Shown here: one piece after another, positions 1 to 7,433 of the stretch
Layout of the letters: each line of letters starts with the position of its first letter
Position numbering within the stretch: the stretch's first letter is position 1
DNA from: Streptomyces sp. NBRC 110611
GTDB taxonomy: Bacteria > Actinomycetota > Actinomycetes > Streptomycetales > Streptomycetaceae
Reading direction: 5' to 3'
DNA length: 64,000 nucleotides
NCBI RefSeq assembly: GCF_001590865.1
Contig: NZ_BBUY01000008.1
Location: 124,001 to 188,000 of the forward strand
Translations under genes and position numbers: made by a program
The notes under the pieces: generated by a model
The model's database searches: none
What the model was told of the DNA's origin: nothing
Seen by the model: only the letters and a program-made list of their open reading frames with translations

Positions 1-635
1 TCGTCGCCCCAGAACTCGACCCGGAGCGGGTGCTCCTCGGTGGGCGGGAACACATCCAGGATGCCGCCGCGGACCGCGAACTCACCGCGCTTCTCGACCA
101 GTTCGACGCGCGTGTACGCGGCGGCCGCCAGCCCGTCGACGACCTCTTCCAGGTCGGCCGACTCGCCCGTGCGCAGACTGACCGGCTCCAGGTCGCCCAG
201 GCCCTTGACCTGCGGCTGGAGCACGGAACGGATCGGCGCGACGACGACGGAGACCGGGCCGGCGGTCGGGTCGTCCGGCCGCGGATGGGCGAGCCGGCGC
301 AGCACCGCGAGACGGCGGCCGACGGTGTCCGAGCGCGGGGAGAGCCGCTCGTGCGGCAGCGTCTCCCAGGCCGGGAACTCCACGACGGAGTGCTCCTCGC
401 CGGCCGGCACGAGGCTGCGCAGCGCCGCGGCCAGGTCCTCGGCCTCCCGGCCGGTGGCGGTCACCGCCAGCACGGGTCGCTGGGCCTCCCGGGCCAGCGC
501 GCCGATCACGAACGGGCGGGCGGCCGGCGGGCCCACCACATCCACCTGCCGGCGGTGTCCGTCGGCCGCGGCCTGCACCGCTTCGGCGAGCGCCGGATCC
601 CGTACGACGGCGTCGAGCAGACCAGTGAGGCTCAT
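1..635 (-). CDS. mfd: Transcription-repair coupling factor Mfd, N-terminal part (cut by window start)
   Basis: The product is the SF2 translocase that displaces RNA polymerase stalled at DNA lesions and recruits UvrA. Only the first ~211 residues are in the window, so the translocase motor is not visible. The protein starts MSLTGLLDAVVRDPAL at an ATG and contains the UvrB-like N-terminal segment with EFPAWETLPHERLSPRSDT and RGGILDVFPPTEEHPLRVE, both typical of the Mfd UvrB-homology module. It reads on the minus strand and runs off the left edge. Gene order (mfd, coiled-coil gene, then glmU-prs-rplY-pth nearby) fits Streptomyces. The 5' side lies close to the 3' end of the coiled-coil gene, so it may be read through from there. 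Confidence 0.93.
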   Translation of the reverse strand, partial: MSLTGLLDAVVRDPALAEAVQAAADGHRRQVDVVGPPAARPFVIGALAREAQRPVLAVTATGREAEDLAAALRSLVPAGEEHSVVEFPAWETLPHERLSPRSDTVGRRLAVLRRLAHPRPDDPTAGPVSVVVAPIRSVLQPQVKGLGDLEPVSLRTGESADLEEVVDGLAAAAYTRVELVEKRGEFAVRGGILDVFPPTEEHPLRVEFWGD

Positions 636-766
636 GAAAGGGTTCCGTCCCAGCAAGCGAGGCGAACAACACGAACAGCCCGCGACGTCTCACGGGCGGG
701 GCTGCCCACGATACGCCCGACCACCGACAGCCTGCCGCCCGCGCGGACGGGGCCCGGGCGGGCGGC

Positions 767-826
767 TTCCGGACGGGCGGCTCCGGGCCGGTCAGCTCCC
801 GGACGGGCGGCTCCGGGCCGGTCAGC
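767..826. repeat. 30-bp tandem duplication spanning a stop codon (2 copies)
   Basis: Two adjacent 30-bp copies, 767-796 and 797-826, differ at one base. The right copy contains the stop codon (822-824) of the coiled-coil gene, and the left copy repeats it exactly 30 bp downstream in the same frame. A third partial, degraded copy follows at about 750-766. This is one of a recurring class of stop-codon duplications in the window. Confidence 0.9.
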
Positions 827-1955
827 CTTCGGCGCTGCCTCGGGTGCGGGGCAGCCGGGTCTCCAGCGTGTCCTCGTTGTCGGGGTCGGCAACCGTCGCG
901 CCCGCGGCTCCCAGGGCTCCCGGAGCTCCCGCGGCCCCCGGGGCCCAAGCCGCCGCTCCTTCCGACGGCTCGGACTCCGTGGACTGGACCGAAGCGGCGG
1001 ATGCGGTACAGGTGTCGGATGCGGTAGATGCGTCGGACGAGGCGGAGCCGAGGCTCTCGTCCTCCGCCCCCTCCGGCTCCGGCGCCTTCCCGGTCAGCGC
1101 CGCCAGGCTGTTCCGTACATGCGTCATATGGGAGCGGACCTCCTCGCGCCGCTCCGCGTGCTCCCGCAGAATCCGCTCCGTGGCCCGCTCGATGCGCTCC
1201 GCTTCGACCCTCGCCTGGGCCAGCAGCTCCGCGGCGCGGTCCTCGGCGGCCTCCTGCTGGTGCCGGGCGGCCTCCTCGACCTCCGCCTGCAGCCGGCGGT
1301 GCTCGGCGATGATCCCCTGCCCGTGCGCGTCCAGCTGCGTGACCACCTGGTCCAGCTCCGCCTCGCGCTCCGCGATCCGCCGCCCGGCCGCGTCCCACTC
1401 CTCGGCCTGCTGCTTCTCCTGGTCACTCAGCAGCTGCTCGGTACGGCGGAACATCTCGGCCAGCTCCTCGCCCGCCTCCGCGCGCAGCTGCTCGGCCTCC
1501 TTCGCCGCCCCGGCCACCAGCCGGGCGGCCTCGTGCTCCGCCCGCTCCACCGTCCGCCGGGACAGCTCATCCGCCTCGGTGCGCAGCGCGGACGCCGCCC
1601 GGTCCGCCGCGTCCCGCACCTCGCGCCCGTACGCGTCGGCCTCCTCGCGGGCCTCCTTCGCGGCGTGCTCCGCCTCGGCACGCAGCCGGGCCGCCTCCGA
1701 CTCCGACGTGTTCAGGATCAGCAGGGCGTCTCTGCCGAGAGTCTCGTACGCCGGCTCCGGCAGCTCTGCCACACGGGCGCGCAGCGCGTCGAGTTCGGCC
1801 TCCATCTCACTGCACAGGACGGTGAGCCGGGCGGCACGCTCCCAGCACGAGTCGCGGTCGATGGAGAGTCCTTCGAAGCGACGGTCCACGTCCTCCGGGC
1901 GGTAGCCACGCCCTCGTACGGTCTCGAACCCGTGAGGCGAAACCGATGCACTCAT
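822..1955 (-). CDS. Long coiled-coil protein of Streptomyces cytoskeletal/DivIVA-like type
   Basis: This 377-residue protein is almost entirely heptad-like Ala/Glu/Arg helix from about residue 45 to 300, rich in motifs such as AEHEAARLVAGAAKEAEQLR. A short globular head precedes it (residues 1-45, with RGYRPEDVDRRFEGLSIDRD). The tail from about residue 300 is low complexity, Ser/Thr/Ala then Gly/Ala/Pro. The head resembles the N-terminal part of DivIVA-type and 'cellulose-binding' coiled-coil proteins of actinomycetes, which often organise polar growth. No enzyme motif is visible. The ATG at 1955 is the only good start. The stop lies in a perfect-phase 30-bp duplication. The specific role is unknown; structural or scaffolding work is an inference. 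Confidence 0.8.
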   Translation of the reverse strand: MSASVSPHGFETVRGRGYRPEDVDRRFEGLSIDRDSCWERAARLTVLCSEMEAELDALRARVAELPEPAYETLGRDALLILNTSESEAARLRAEAEHAAKEAREEADAYGREVRDAADRAASALRTEADELSRRTVERAEHEAARLVAGAAKEAEQLRAEAGEELAEMFRRTEQLLSDQEKQQAEEWDAAGRRIAEREAELDQVVTQLDAHGQGIIAEHRRLQAEVEEAARHQQEAAEDRAAELLAQARVEAERIERATERILREHAERREEVRSHMTHVRNSLAALTGKAPEPEGAEDESLGSASSDASTASDTCTASAASVQSTESEPSEGAAAWAPGAAGAPGALGAAGATVADPDNEDTLETRLPRTRGSAEG

Positions 1956-2133
1956 CCCTGAAGCCCCTCTGTGGAGTTACGCGCGATGTCGTGTGGACGG
2001 GTACGGAGCCGCGACGGCGCGACGCTTCACCCAACTCACCCCACCTAGGATGCGTCATTTATCGCCAGAAGTCGGAATTGGATCACCGAGTCTTCGACTT
2101 CTCGCCTTCTCGCCTTCTCGTCATTCTCGTGGT

Positions 2134-2173
2134 CATTGCTCCCCCACCGCCCCAAGGACGTGGGGGAGCAATG
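2134..2173. terminator. Strong hairpin after the SUKH operon
   Basis: A 14-bp perfect inverted repeat (2134-2147 with 2160-2173) with a 12-nt loop lies 11 bp beyond the stop of the minus-strand operon ending at 2184. It has no T-run, as is usual for Streptomyces. The same CCCCCAC/GTGGGGG style of hairpin occurs between other Streptomyces genes, so it could also be an interspersed palindrome. Confidence 0.7.
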
Positions 2174-2183
2174 CCGAAAGCGA

Positions 2184-4907
2184 CTAGAGAAGGCCGTCCC
2201 ACATCTGCTCCAGCAGCACCGACCACCAGGTCTCCGGCGACCCCAGCGCCGGCGGATCCAGTGCGACCAGCTGCGCCTGGAAGTCGACGGTCCACCGGCC
2301 CGCCTGCTCCGGCGTCAGCCCGTACCGCAGCCGCCACATCCGCCCCAGCATCGCCAGACAGCGCACGAACTCCGGCAGCCCGGTGTTCACGAACTGCGGC
2401 GCGGCCGGCTGCCCGCCGGGGCCAGCCTCCAACGGCACCGCCACGATGTTCGCGGTCCCGTACTGCACACACAGCTGGCGGCCGAAGTCATTGCCCATGA
2501 CCAGATACGACCCGGCGTCCGGAGCCGGCTGCACCCCGCGCTCCGCCGCCAGCTCCGCCAGCGTCGGCACCGGACGGCCCGGCTGCGCCTGCGCCCAGAA
2601 GAACGGGCCGAAGTCGACCGGCATACCGGCCCACACCAGCATCTGCGCCACCACATCGGGCACACCGTGCCGGGAGACCGCCCGCTGATCGAAACGGAAG
2701 ATCCCCTGCGGCCCGAAGGCCTGCTCCAGCTCCTGCCCGATCGCCTGCGGCGGGACCGGCGGCGCCTGCGGCACCTGCGAGGGGTGCGGCAGCGGCACCC
2801 GGACCGGCGCCGGCCGCGCCGGGCCGTCCGCGACCTGGTGCAGCTCGCCCTGATGCTCGATGAGATGCCGTACGCCCTGCTGACGCGAGGCGTGGTCCCT
2901 GCCGTACGCGGCGGTGTGACTGATCCGCACCTGCGGCCAGTTGTCCCGGATCATCCGGGCGCAGTAGCCACCCGGCAGATCGCAGCACTCCAGCTCGGTG
3001 TGCAGCTCCAGCACCTGCTGCGGCGGGACGTTCATCCCGCGCAGCTCGTGGAGCAGCTGCCACTCCGGATGCGGCGTACCGGGCGCCGAGCGGCGCACGA
3101 TCTTCTGCTCCGAGCCATCCGGCGCGCGGTAGCTCAGTACGGCCATGTAGCCGGGGCCGACGGTCGGCTGGCCACTGGGGGCAGCCTGCGGATAGCCGTA
3201 TGCGCCGGGGGGCGCGGGCGGCGGGGCAGGCACCGCCGGGGGCGGGCCGACGGGGCCGGGCTGCGGCGCATGGGGCGAGGGCGGGGACGGGGACGAGGGC
3301 GGGGGCGGCATGCCGGGGCCGCCCGGACCGCCCGGACCGCCGTGGCCGCCGGGGCCGGGCAGCGCGGCGCCGCTGGCGAGCATCGTCGCCGCGGCGTGCA
3401 CACCGCCGCCACCGGTGTCGCCCGCCACAGGCGGGGCGGGCGGCGGAGGAGGCGGCGGAGGACCGGCCTCACCGCCCTGGCCGGACCGCCCACCCGTGGG
3501 CGGTCCGGACTCACCCGGAACACCGGGCGGCGCAGGCGGCGGGGGCACGCCGGGACCACCGGCGGGCCGCGGCCGTCCCTGCTGACCGGCCTGACCGCCC
3601 GCGCCACCGAGGCCCGCCTGGAGGGACGCGCCATCGGCGAGCATCGTCGCGGCGGCATGCACCCCGCCACCGGGACCACCGGGACCGGAAACAGGACCAG
3701 AGCCAGAACCAGAGCCAGAGCCACCGGAGTCGGTGGCGGCCCCGTCGGCCGTACCAGCCGTACCCCCCGTACCAGCCTTATCCGCCGTGCCAGCCGCACC
3801 GGCCCCGTCGTCCGATCCGCCCGGCCCGTCCACCGCACTGAGATCCACGTCCGCCGCGTCCAGCTGCGACACCAGCTGCGTCGGTACGTACCCGCCGGCC
3901 GGCCCACCGGGACCGGACGCCACGGGTTCCCCCGGCACCCCCGGAGGCGCAGGCGGCACGGCGGTCCCGGACCCGGCCGGCGCCCCGGCCGCCGGCACAC
4001 CCGGCGGGGGAGGCACATCGGCGACCGGCGCACCGGACGGCGGCGGCAGCTCCGACAGGGCCGGAGACACCGGAGCTGCCGGAACCGCCGGAGTCTCCGG
4101 GACCTCCGGGGTCGCCGGGGCATCCGGAATCGCTGCATCCGGAATCGCCGGCGCCACCTGCGTACGCGGCAACTGACTGCCGCCCTGCAGCAGTTCGGTC
4201 TTGGCGTCCGGACGGGAACGCGGCGCCGGCGGAGCGTCGTCCGCCTCGTCGAGACATGCCAGCGGCGGCGCGAAGACCGTCTGCGGCAGCCCCACCGAAC
4301 GGTCCTCGGCGCCCTCGTCGGAGTGCGTGGTGTCCGCCGCCGCCCACGGAGTCGCCGCTCCGGCACCACCGGCGCCACCGGCAGGACCAGCCGGCGCCGC
4401 GGCAGCCGACGACGGGTCGGCCTGCGGCGGAGCGGCCTGCGGCGAAGGGACAGCAGGCGCCGCCCCCGCCCCCTCCGTCCCACCGTCGCCCCGGCGGTCC
4501 GGGATGCCCCGGGCGTCCGCCGCCTCCTGCAGCCACTCCGGCGGCGTCAGCAGGAACGACGTGGCATTCAGGTCGATCCGCTGCGGCGACTCCGCCACCG
4601 CGCCCGCGCCGTCCGCCGGAGCGCCGTACTCCTCCTCGTACCGCCGGATCACCTCGCCCACAGGCAGCCCCGGCCACAGCGTCGTCTCCCCGCTGTCCCG
4701 GGCGATCACCAGCCGGGCCCGGCCGCCCTCCGCCGCCGGACCTCCCCCGGAGCCCCCGGCACCGGGGGTACCCCCGTCCCGGTCCTCCGCCCAGACCACA
4801 AAGCCCAGGTCGAACTCCCGCACCCGCACCTCGCGGTGCAGCTCCGCCGGCACATCGCCGTTCACCCACCGCTCCGCGCGCTCCTGCGCCTGCGCGAACG
4901 TCACCAT
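2184..4907 (-). CDS. Imm35-like / deaminase-like / SUKH-4 multidomain protein
   Basis: The 907-residue protein has three recognisable parts joined by Pro/Gly-rich linker. Residues ~1-75 (starting MVTFAQAQERAERWVNGDVP) resemble YrhB/Imm35 immunity domains. Residues ~90-560 are low complexity, with two GVHAAATMLA repeats near 416 and 502. Residues ~575-670 contain ELHTELECCDLPGGYCARMI, an HxE plus CxxPGGYC arrangement like the zinc site of nucleic-acid deaminases of polymorphic toxins (XOO_2897 group). The last ~170 residues (MLVWAGMPVDFGPFFWAQ to WWSVLLEQMWDGLL) look like a SUKH-4 immunity domain. The start lies 5 bp after the stop of the SUKH-1 gene, so the two are co-transcribed. Family assignments are by memory of motifs. 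Whether the deaminase part is active is unknown. Confidence 0.72.
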   Translation of the reverse strand: MVTFAQAQERAERWVNGDVPAELHREVRVREFDLGFVVWAEDRDGGTPGAGGSGGGPAAEGGRARLVIARDSGETTLWPGLPVGEVIRRYEEEYGAPADGAGAVAESPQRIDLNATSFLLTPPEWLQEAADARGIPDRRGDGGTEGAGAAPAVPSPQAAPPQADPSSAAAAPAGPAGGAGGAGAATPWAAADTTHSDEGAEDRSVGLPQTVFAPPLACLDEADDAPPAPRSRPDAKTELLQGGSQLPRTQVAPAIPDAAIPDAPATPEVPETPAVPAAPVSPALSELPPPSGAPVADVPPPPGVPAAGAPAGSGTAVPPAPPGVPGEPVASGPGGPAGGYVPTQLVSQLDAADVDLSAVDGPGGSDDGAGAAGTADKAGTGGTAGTADGAATDSGGSGSGSGSGPVSGPGGPGGGVHAAATMLADGASLQAGLGGAGGQAGQQGRPRPAGGPGVPPPPAPPGVPGESGPPTGGRSGQGGEAGPPPPPPPPAPPVAGDTGGGGVHAAATMLASGAALPGPGGHGGPGGPGGPGMPPPPSSPSPPSPHAPQPGPVGPPPAVPAPPPAPPGAYGYPQAAPSGQPTVGPGYMAVLSYRAPDGSEQKIVRRSAPGTPHPEWQLLHELRGMNVPPQQVLELHTELECCDLPGGYCARMIRDNWPQVRISHTAAYGRDHASRQQGVRHLIEHQGELHQVADGPARPAPVRVPLPHPSQVPQAPPVPPQAIGQELEQAFGPQGIFRFDQRAVSRHGVPDVVAQMLVWAGMPVDFGPFFWAQAQPGRPVPTLAELAAERGVQPAPDAGSYLVMGNDFGRQLCVQYGTANIVAVPLEAGPGGQPAAPQFVNTGLPEFVRCLAMLGRMWRLRYGLTPEQAGRWTVDFQAQLVALDPPALGSPETWWSVLLEQMWDGLL

Positions 4908-4912
4908 GCCGG

Positions 4913-5920
4913 TCAGCCCCCCACCGGAACAGCGGCCGCGAAGCCACCGTCCACCATCAGGTTCGCCACGGTCTCCAGCTCCGGCGGATTGCCCACCAGC
5001 CGCTGCAGAAACTCATCGAAATCCGCACCACACGGCAACAACAGCCGCTCCACCCGCTCCTGCACCGTCCAGCCGTCCCGATCCCGCGCATCGTCATACG
5101 GGCAGAACCACACCGAACCGCGCGCCTCACCCCGCACCTTCACCGCGACCACCCCGCCCTGCACGAACCCCACACCCAGATAGTCCTTGGTGAAGTGATC
5201 CCGCAGGCACTTGTTCACATAGACCAGATCGTTCACCGCGGCGTCATCGCGCACCGTGAAGAACGGCTGATCCACCAGCAGTCCCAACTCCGCGTCCAGC
5301 GCCGCGCCCACCGGCGCGCAGCCGCCCGCCGCCTTCAGGAACGACCGGTACGCGCCCGGCAGCCGATAGCCCAGCGCCTCCTCGGCCTGCACCACCTGCT
5401 CCTCGGCCACCGACACCTCGCGCAGCGGCAGCCCGAAGTGCACCGGCCGGGTCTCCTGCAACGGCCGCGTGCCCCGCTTGTCATGCGCCACCGCCGCCGT
5501 CGCCAGCCCGCCGTGGTGCCGCAGCAGCGCCTTCACCTCGGCCGGGATCAGCTCCATCCGCCGCGTACCGGCCACGTGATGCCACGTCCAGCCGTGCGGC
5601 GTCGCCACCGCCGGCACATCTATCCACAGCTCATGCCCCTGCGCGTGCAGCGCCGCATTCGCCGACACGAAATCCGTCAGCCGCAGCTCGTCCACGCCGA
5701 AACCCTCGGGCGGCTCGGCGATCTCCGCGGCCGCCCGCGCATACGGCGTGAACTCCGGAAAGCCCCGCCCGTCCACCCGCACCCCCGCGGGATACCGCGC
5801 AGCACGCACCGGATCCGGAAAACGCACGACCTGCCCGGCATAGGCTGAATTCGGTGGCGCGGCCTGTCCCGCCGCCTGAGGGCCGGGAAGAGCCCCCAGC
5901 CCTGGCCGACCTGTCGTCAT
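4913..5920 (-). CDS. SMI1/KNR4 (SUKH-1) family protein
   Basis: The 335-residue cytoplasmic protein carries the SUKH signature around VVQAEEALGYRLPGAYRSFLKAAGG, where a leading helix and a conserved G-LP-Y-FL motif are followed by LGLLVDQPFFTVRDD and a YLGVGFVQGG strand. SUKH proteins commonly neutralise toxins of contact-dependent systems by direct binding. The ATG at 5920 is preferred because AGGGGGC lies 6-12 nt upstream; upstream codons in the same frame look non-coding. It is the first gene of a two-gene minus-strand operon with the deaminase/SUKH-4 protein and is divergent from the YwqJ/SUKH-3 pair. The function as immunity protein is inferred from family and context. Confidence 0.82.
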   Translation of the reverse strand: MTTGRPGLGALPGPQAAGQAAPPNSAYAGQVVRFPDPVRAARYPAGVRVDGRGFPEFTPYARAAAEIAEPPEGFGVDELRLTDFVSANAALHAQGHELWIDVPAVATPHGWTWHHVAGTRRMELIPAEVKALLRHHGGLATAAVAHDKRGTRPLQETRPVHFGLPLREVSVAEEQVVQAEEALGYRLPGAYRSFLKAAGGCAPVGAALDAELGLLVDQPFFTVRDDAAVNDLVYVNKCLRDHFTKDYLGVGFVQGGVVAVKVRGEARGSVWFCPYDDARDRDGWTVQERVERLLLPCGADFDEFLQRLVGNPPELETVANLMVDGGFAAAVPVGG

Positions 5921-6254
5921 CGCGGTTGCCCCCTGGCTGAAGCTGGATGTGGGGCACAGCCTATGCCGTACGGCAACACCCCCTCCGTCCACCGCCCCCA
6001 CCACCCGGCACCCCGGCCGACACCCCATCCGGCACCCCGCCCGTCAGCCCCACGACACACCGGCGTCACCCACCGGCCCACCGCCGCCGGACCCCCCGCG
6101 CACCACCCCGCCCACCAGCTCCGATACCCCACGCCCCGCACCCCGCCCACCGCACGTGAGATCGCCGACAGGCCGGCCGACTACCGCAACACCCAGCACA
6201 TTTGGCAGGCTGACCCCCGCAACCGGGGGATTGCAGGGAGGGAAAGCACCACGC
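5921..6254. promoter_or_regulatory. Divergent intergenic region of the SUKH/deaminase island
   Basis: These 334 bp separate two oppositely transcribed toxin/immunity modules and must hold both promoters. A perfect 12-bp palindrome, TGCCGTACGGCA, sits at 5964-5975, 44 bp upstream of the SUKH-1 start, and is a possible operator. The rest is C-rich on the plus strand with many ACC/CCA runs. I see no convincing gene in it. GGGAGGG at 6236-6242 is the likely ribosome-binding site for the gene at 6255, although spacing is long. Confidence 0.45.
5964..5975. promoter_or_regulatory. 12-bp perfect palindrome, possible operator
   Basis: TGCCGTACGGCA is its own reverse complement. It lies in the promoter region of the SUKH-1 operon. 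No adjacent regulator gene is present, so what would bind it is unknown. Confidence 0.35.
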
Positions 6255-6752
6255 ATGAGCACCACCGCACGCCACGGCACCGAAGCCGGGGACCCGCGCA
6301 TCGGCTGGAGCGGCACGGCCGGCACCCCGGACACACCCGCCCTCCACCACCGCCGCGACGGCATCCTCCCCACCATCGGCGCCGCCCTGTCCGTACGCGG
6401 ACAAACCCTCACCTGCACCGCGAGCAAATCCGAACAACCGCCCGCGCTCCACCCCCTCGTCCAGGACTTCCTCGACGCCCTCCCCACCGGCCAGCGCGAA
6501 CGCTTCACCGGCCGCTGCCCCGAAGCCGTACTCCTCTCGCGCCACCTCACCGCCGTCGAAGCCAACCGCTCCAAACGCGCCTCCCGCAAACCCCTCACCA
6601 ACGGCGAAGCCCGCCGCTCCCTCAAACACTCCAAAATCACCGCACGCCACATCCGCGAAGACGGCGACCCCCAGCACGGCAACTACGCCCCGCCCTGCCG
6701 CTCCTGCGACGCCCTCCTCGCCCACTTCGGCGTCATGCCCATCGGAAGCTGA
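6255..6752 (+). CDS. YwqJ-type nucleic-acid deaminase-like protein
   Basis: The 165-residue protein ends with HGNYAPPCRSCDALLAHFGV, the PCxxC zinc-binding half of a deaminase fold, and has TGRCPEAVLLSRHL upstream, where the YwqJ subgroup uses Cys-x-Glu in place of His-x-Glu. Members are predicted toxins that deaminate nucleic acids or nucleotides. No secretion, LXG, WXG or repeat domain precedes the catalytic part, so this is a stand-alone domain, and whether it is exported is unclear. The ATG at 6255 is chosen because similarity to deaminases begins soon after and GGGAGGGAAA lies upstream. It is followed 20 bp later by a SUKH-3 gene, its probable antidote. Its stop lies in an 11-bp tandem duplication. 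Confidence 0.75.
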   Translation: MSTTARHGTEAGDPRIGWSGTAGTPDTPALHHRRDGILPTIGAALSVRGQTLTCTASKSEQPPALHPLVQDFLDALPTGQRERFTGRCPEAVLLSRHLTAVEANRSKRASRKPLTNGEARRSLKHSKITARHIREDGDPQHGNYAPPCRSCDALLAHFGVMPIGS

Positions 6753-6762
6753 TCGGAAGCCG
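6741..6762. repeat. 11-bp tandem duplication at a stop codon
   Basis: ATCGGAAGCTG (6741-6751) is followed directly by ATCGGAAGCCG (6752-6762), with one mismatch. The TGA stop (6750-6752) of the deaminase gene straddles the junction; the copy has lost the stop. Confidence 0.7.
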
Positions 6763-6772
6763 ACCCGCCACC

Positions 6773-7339
6773 ATGCCGCCCACCGCACCCGGTCCCCGCA
6801 CCCCCGCACACGACCGCACCGGCTCCACCCGCTTCCCCGCCGCCGTCGACGTCGCCCTCCAGCAGGCCGGCTGGCAACCCGGCCGCTGGGACATAAAACA
6901 AGCCGAACACTGGGCCGACACCCTCCGCGCCCACACCTCCCCCGCCGGCCACCGCCACACCCTCTTCCCCGCCGCCGTCGAAGCCTGGGCCGAATTCGGC
7001 GGCCTCCACCTCACCGGCCCCGGCCCCGGCCGCCACATCGCCCCCACCCCGTTCGTCATCGACCCCCTGCACGGACTCCACCTGGCCCGCACCCTCGGCG
7101 ACCTCGGACGCGCACTCAACACCGACGTCGCCCCCCTCGGCCGCGAAGAACTCACCGCCCCCGGCGGCACCACCCACGCCCAGGCCACCCTCGCCATCGA
7201 CACCTACGGACGCGTCTACAGCCTCGACCACAGCGGCGACTGGTACCTGGGAGCCGACATCGACGCGGCACTGGGAACACTCGTCCTCGGCACCCAGCCG
7301 GCCCGGCTGGCGATCACCACCACCCACACCGCCGGGTGA
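6773..7339 (+). CDS. SUKH-3 family immunity-like protein
   Basis: The 188-residue protein contains WADTLRAHTSPAGHRHTLFP AAVE and a C-terminal YSLDHSGDWYLGADIDAALG, which match SUKH-3 proteins (the conserved Y-x-hydrophobic-G-GDWYLG strand-turn). SUKH-3 genes typically sit beside YwqJ-type deaminases and are thought to neutralise them, as here. The ATG at 6773 lies 20 bp after the deaminase stop, supporting a bicistronic toxin-antidote unit. The gene is on the plus strand, divergent from the SUKH-1 operon. Its stop codon lies inside a 20-bp tandem duplication. Confidence 0.8.
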   Translation: MPPTAPGPRTPAHDRTGSTRFPAAVDVALQQAGWQPGRWDIKQAEHWADTLRAHTSPAGHRHTLFPAAVEAWAEFGGLHLTGPGPGRHIAPTPFVIDPLHGLHLARTLGDLGRALNTDVAPLGREELTAPGGTTHAQATLAIDTYGRVYSLDHSGDWYLGADIDAALGTLVLGTQPARLAITTTHTAG

Positions 7340-7371
7340 GCCACGGCAACCCCGGGTGAGCCATGGCGACC
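7332..7371. repeat. 20-bp tandem duplication spanning a stop codon
   Basis: Copies at 7332-7351 and 7352-7371 differ by two transitions. The first copy holds the TGA (7337-7339) of the SUKH-3 gene; the second holds a TGA 20 bp later in another frame. Confidence 0.88.
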
Positions 7372-7433
7372 CGACATACCGGCGGGAAAACCGCGGCCCG
7401 CGCATGACGAGGTGACACCCGACGCACCGAGGA

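Noticed and set aside
30..5183. Long open frames on the plus strand across mfd, coiled-coil and SUKH genes
   Set aside because: They are Arg/Pro-rich shadows of minus-strand genes, lack family motifs and have wrong codon-position GC.
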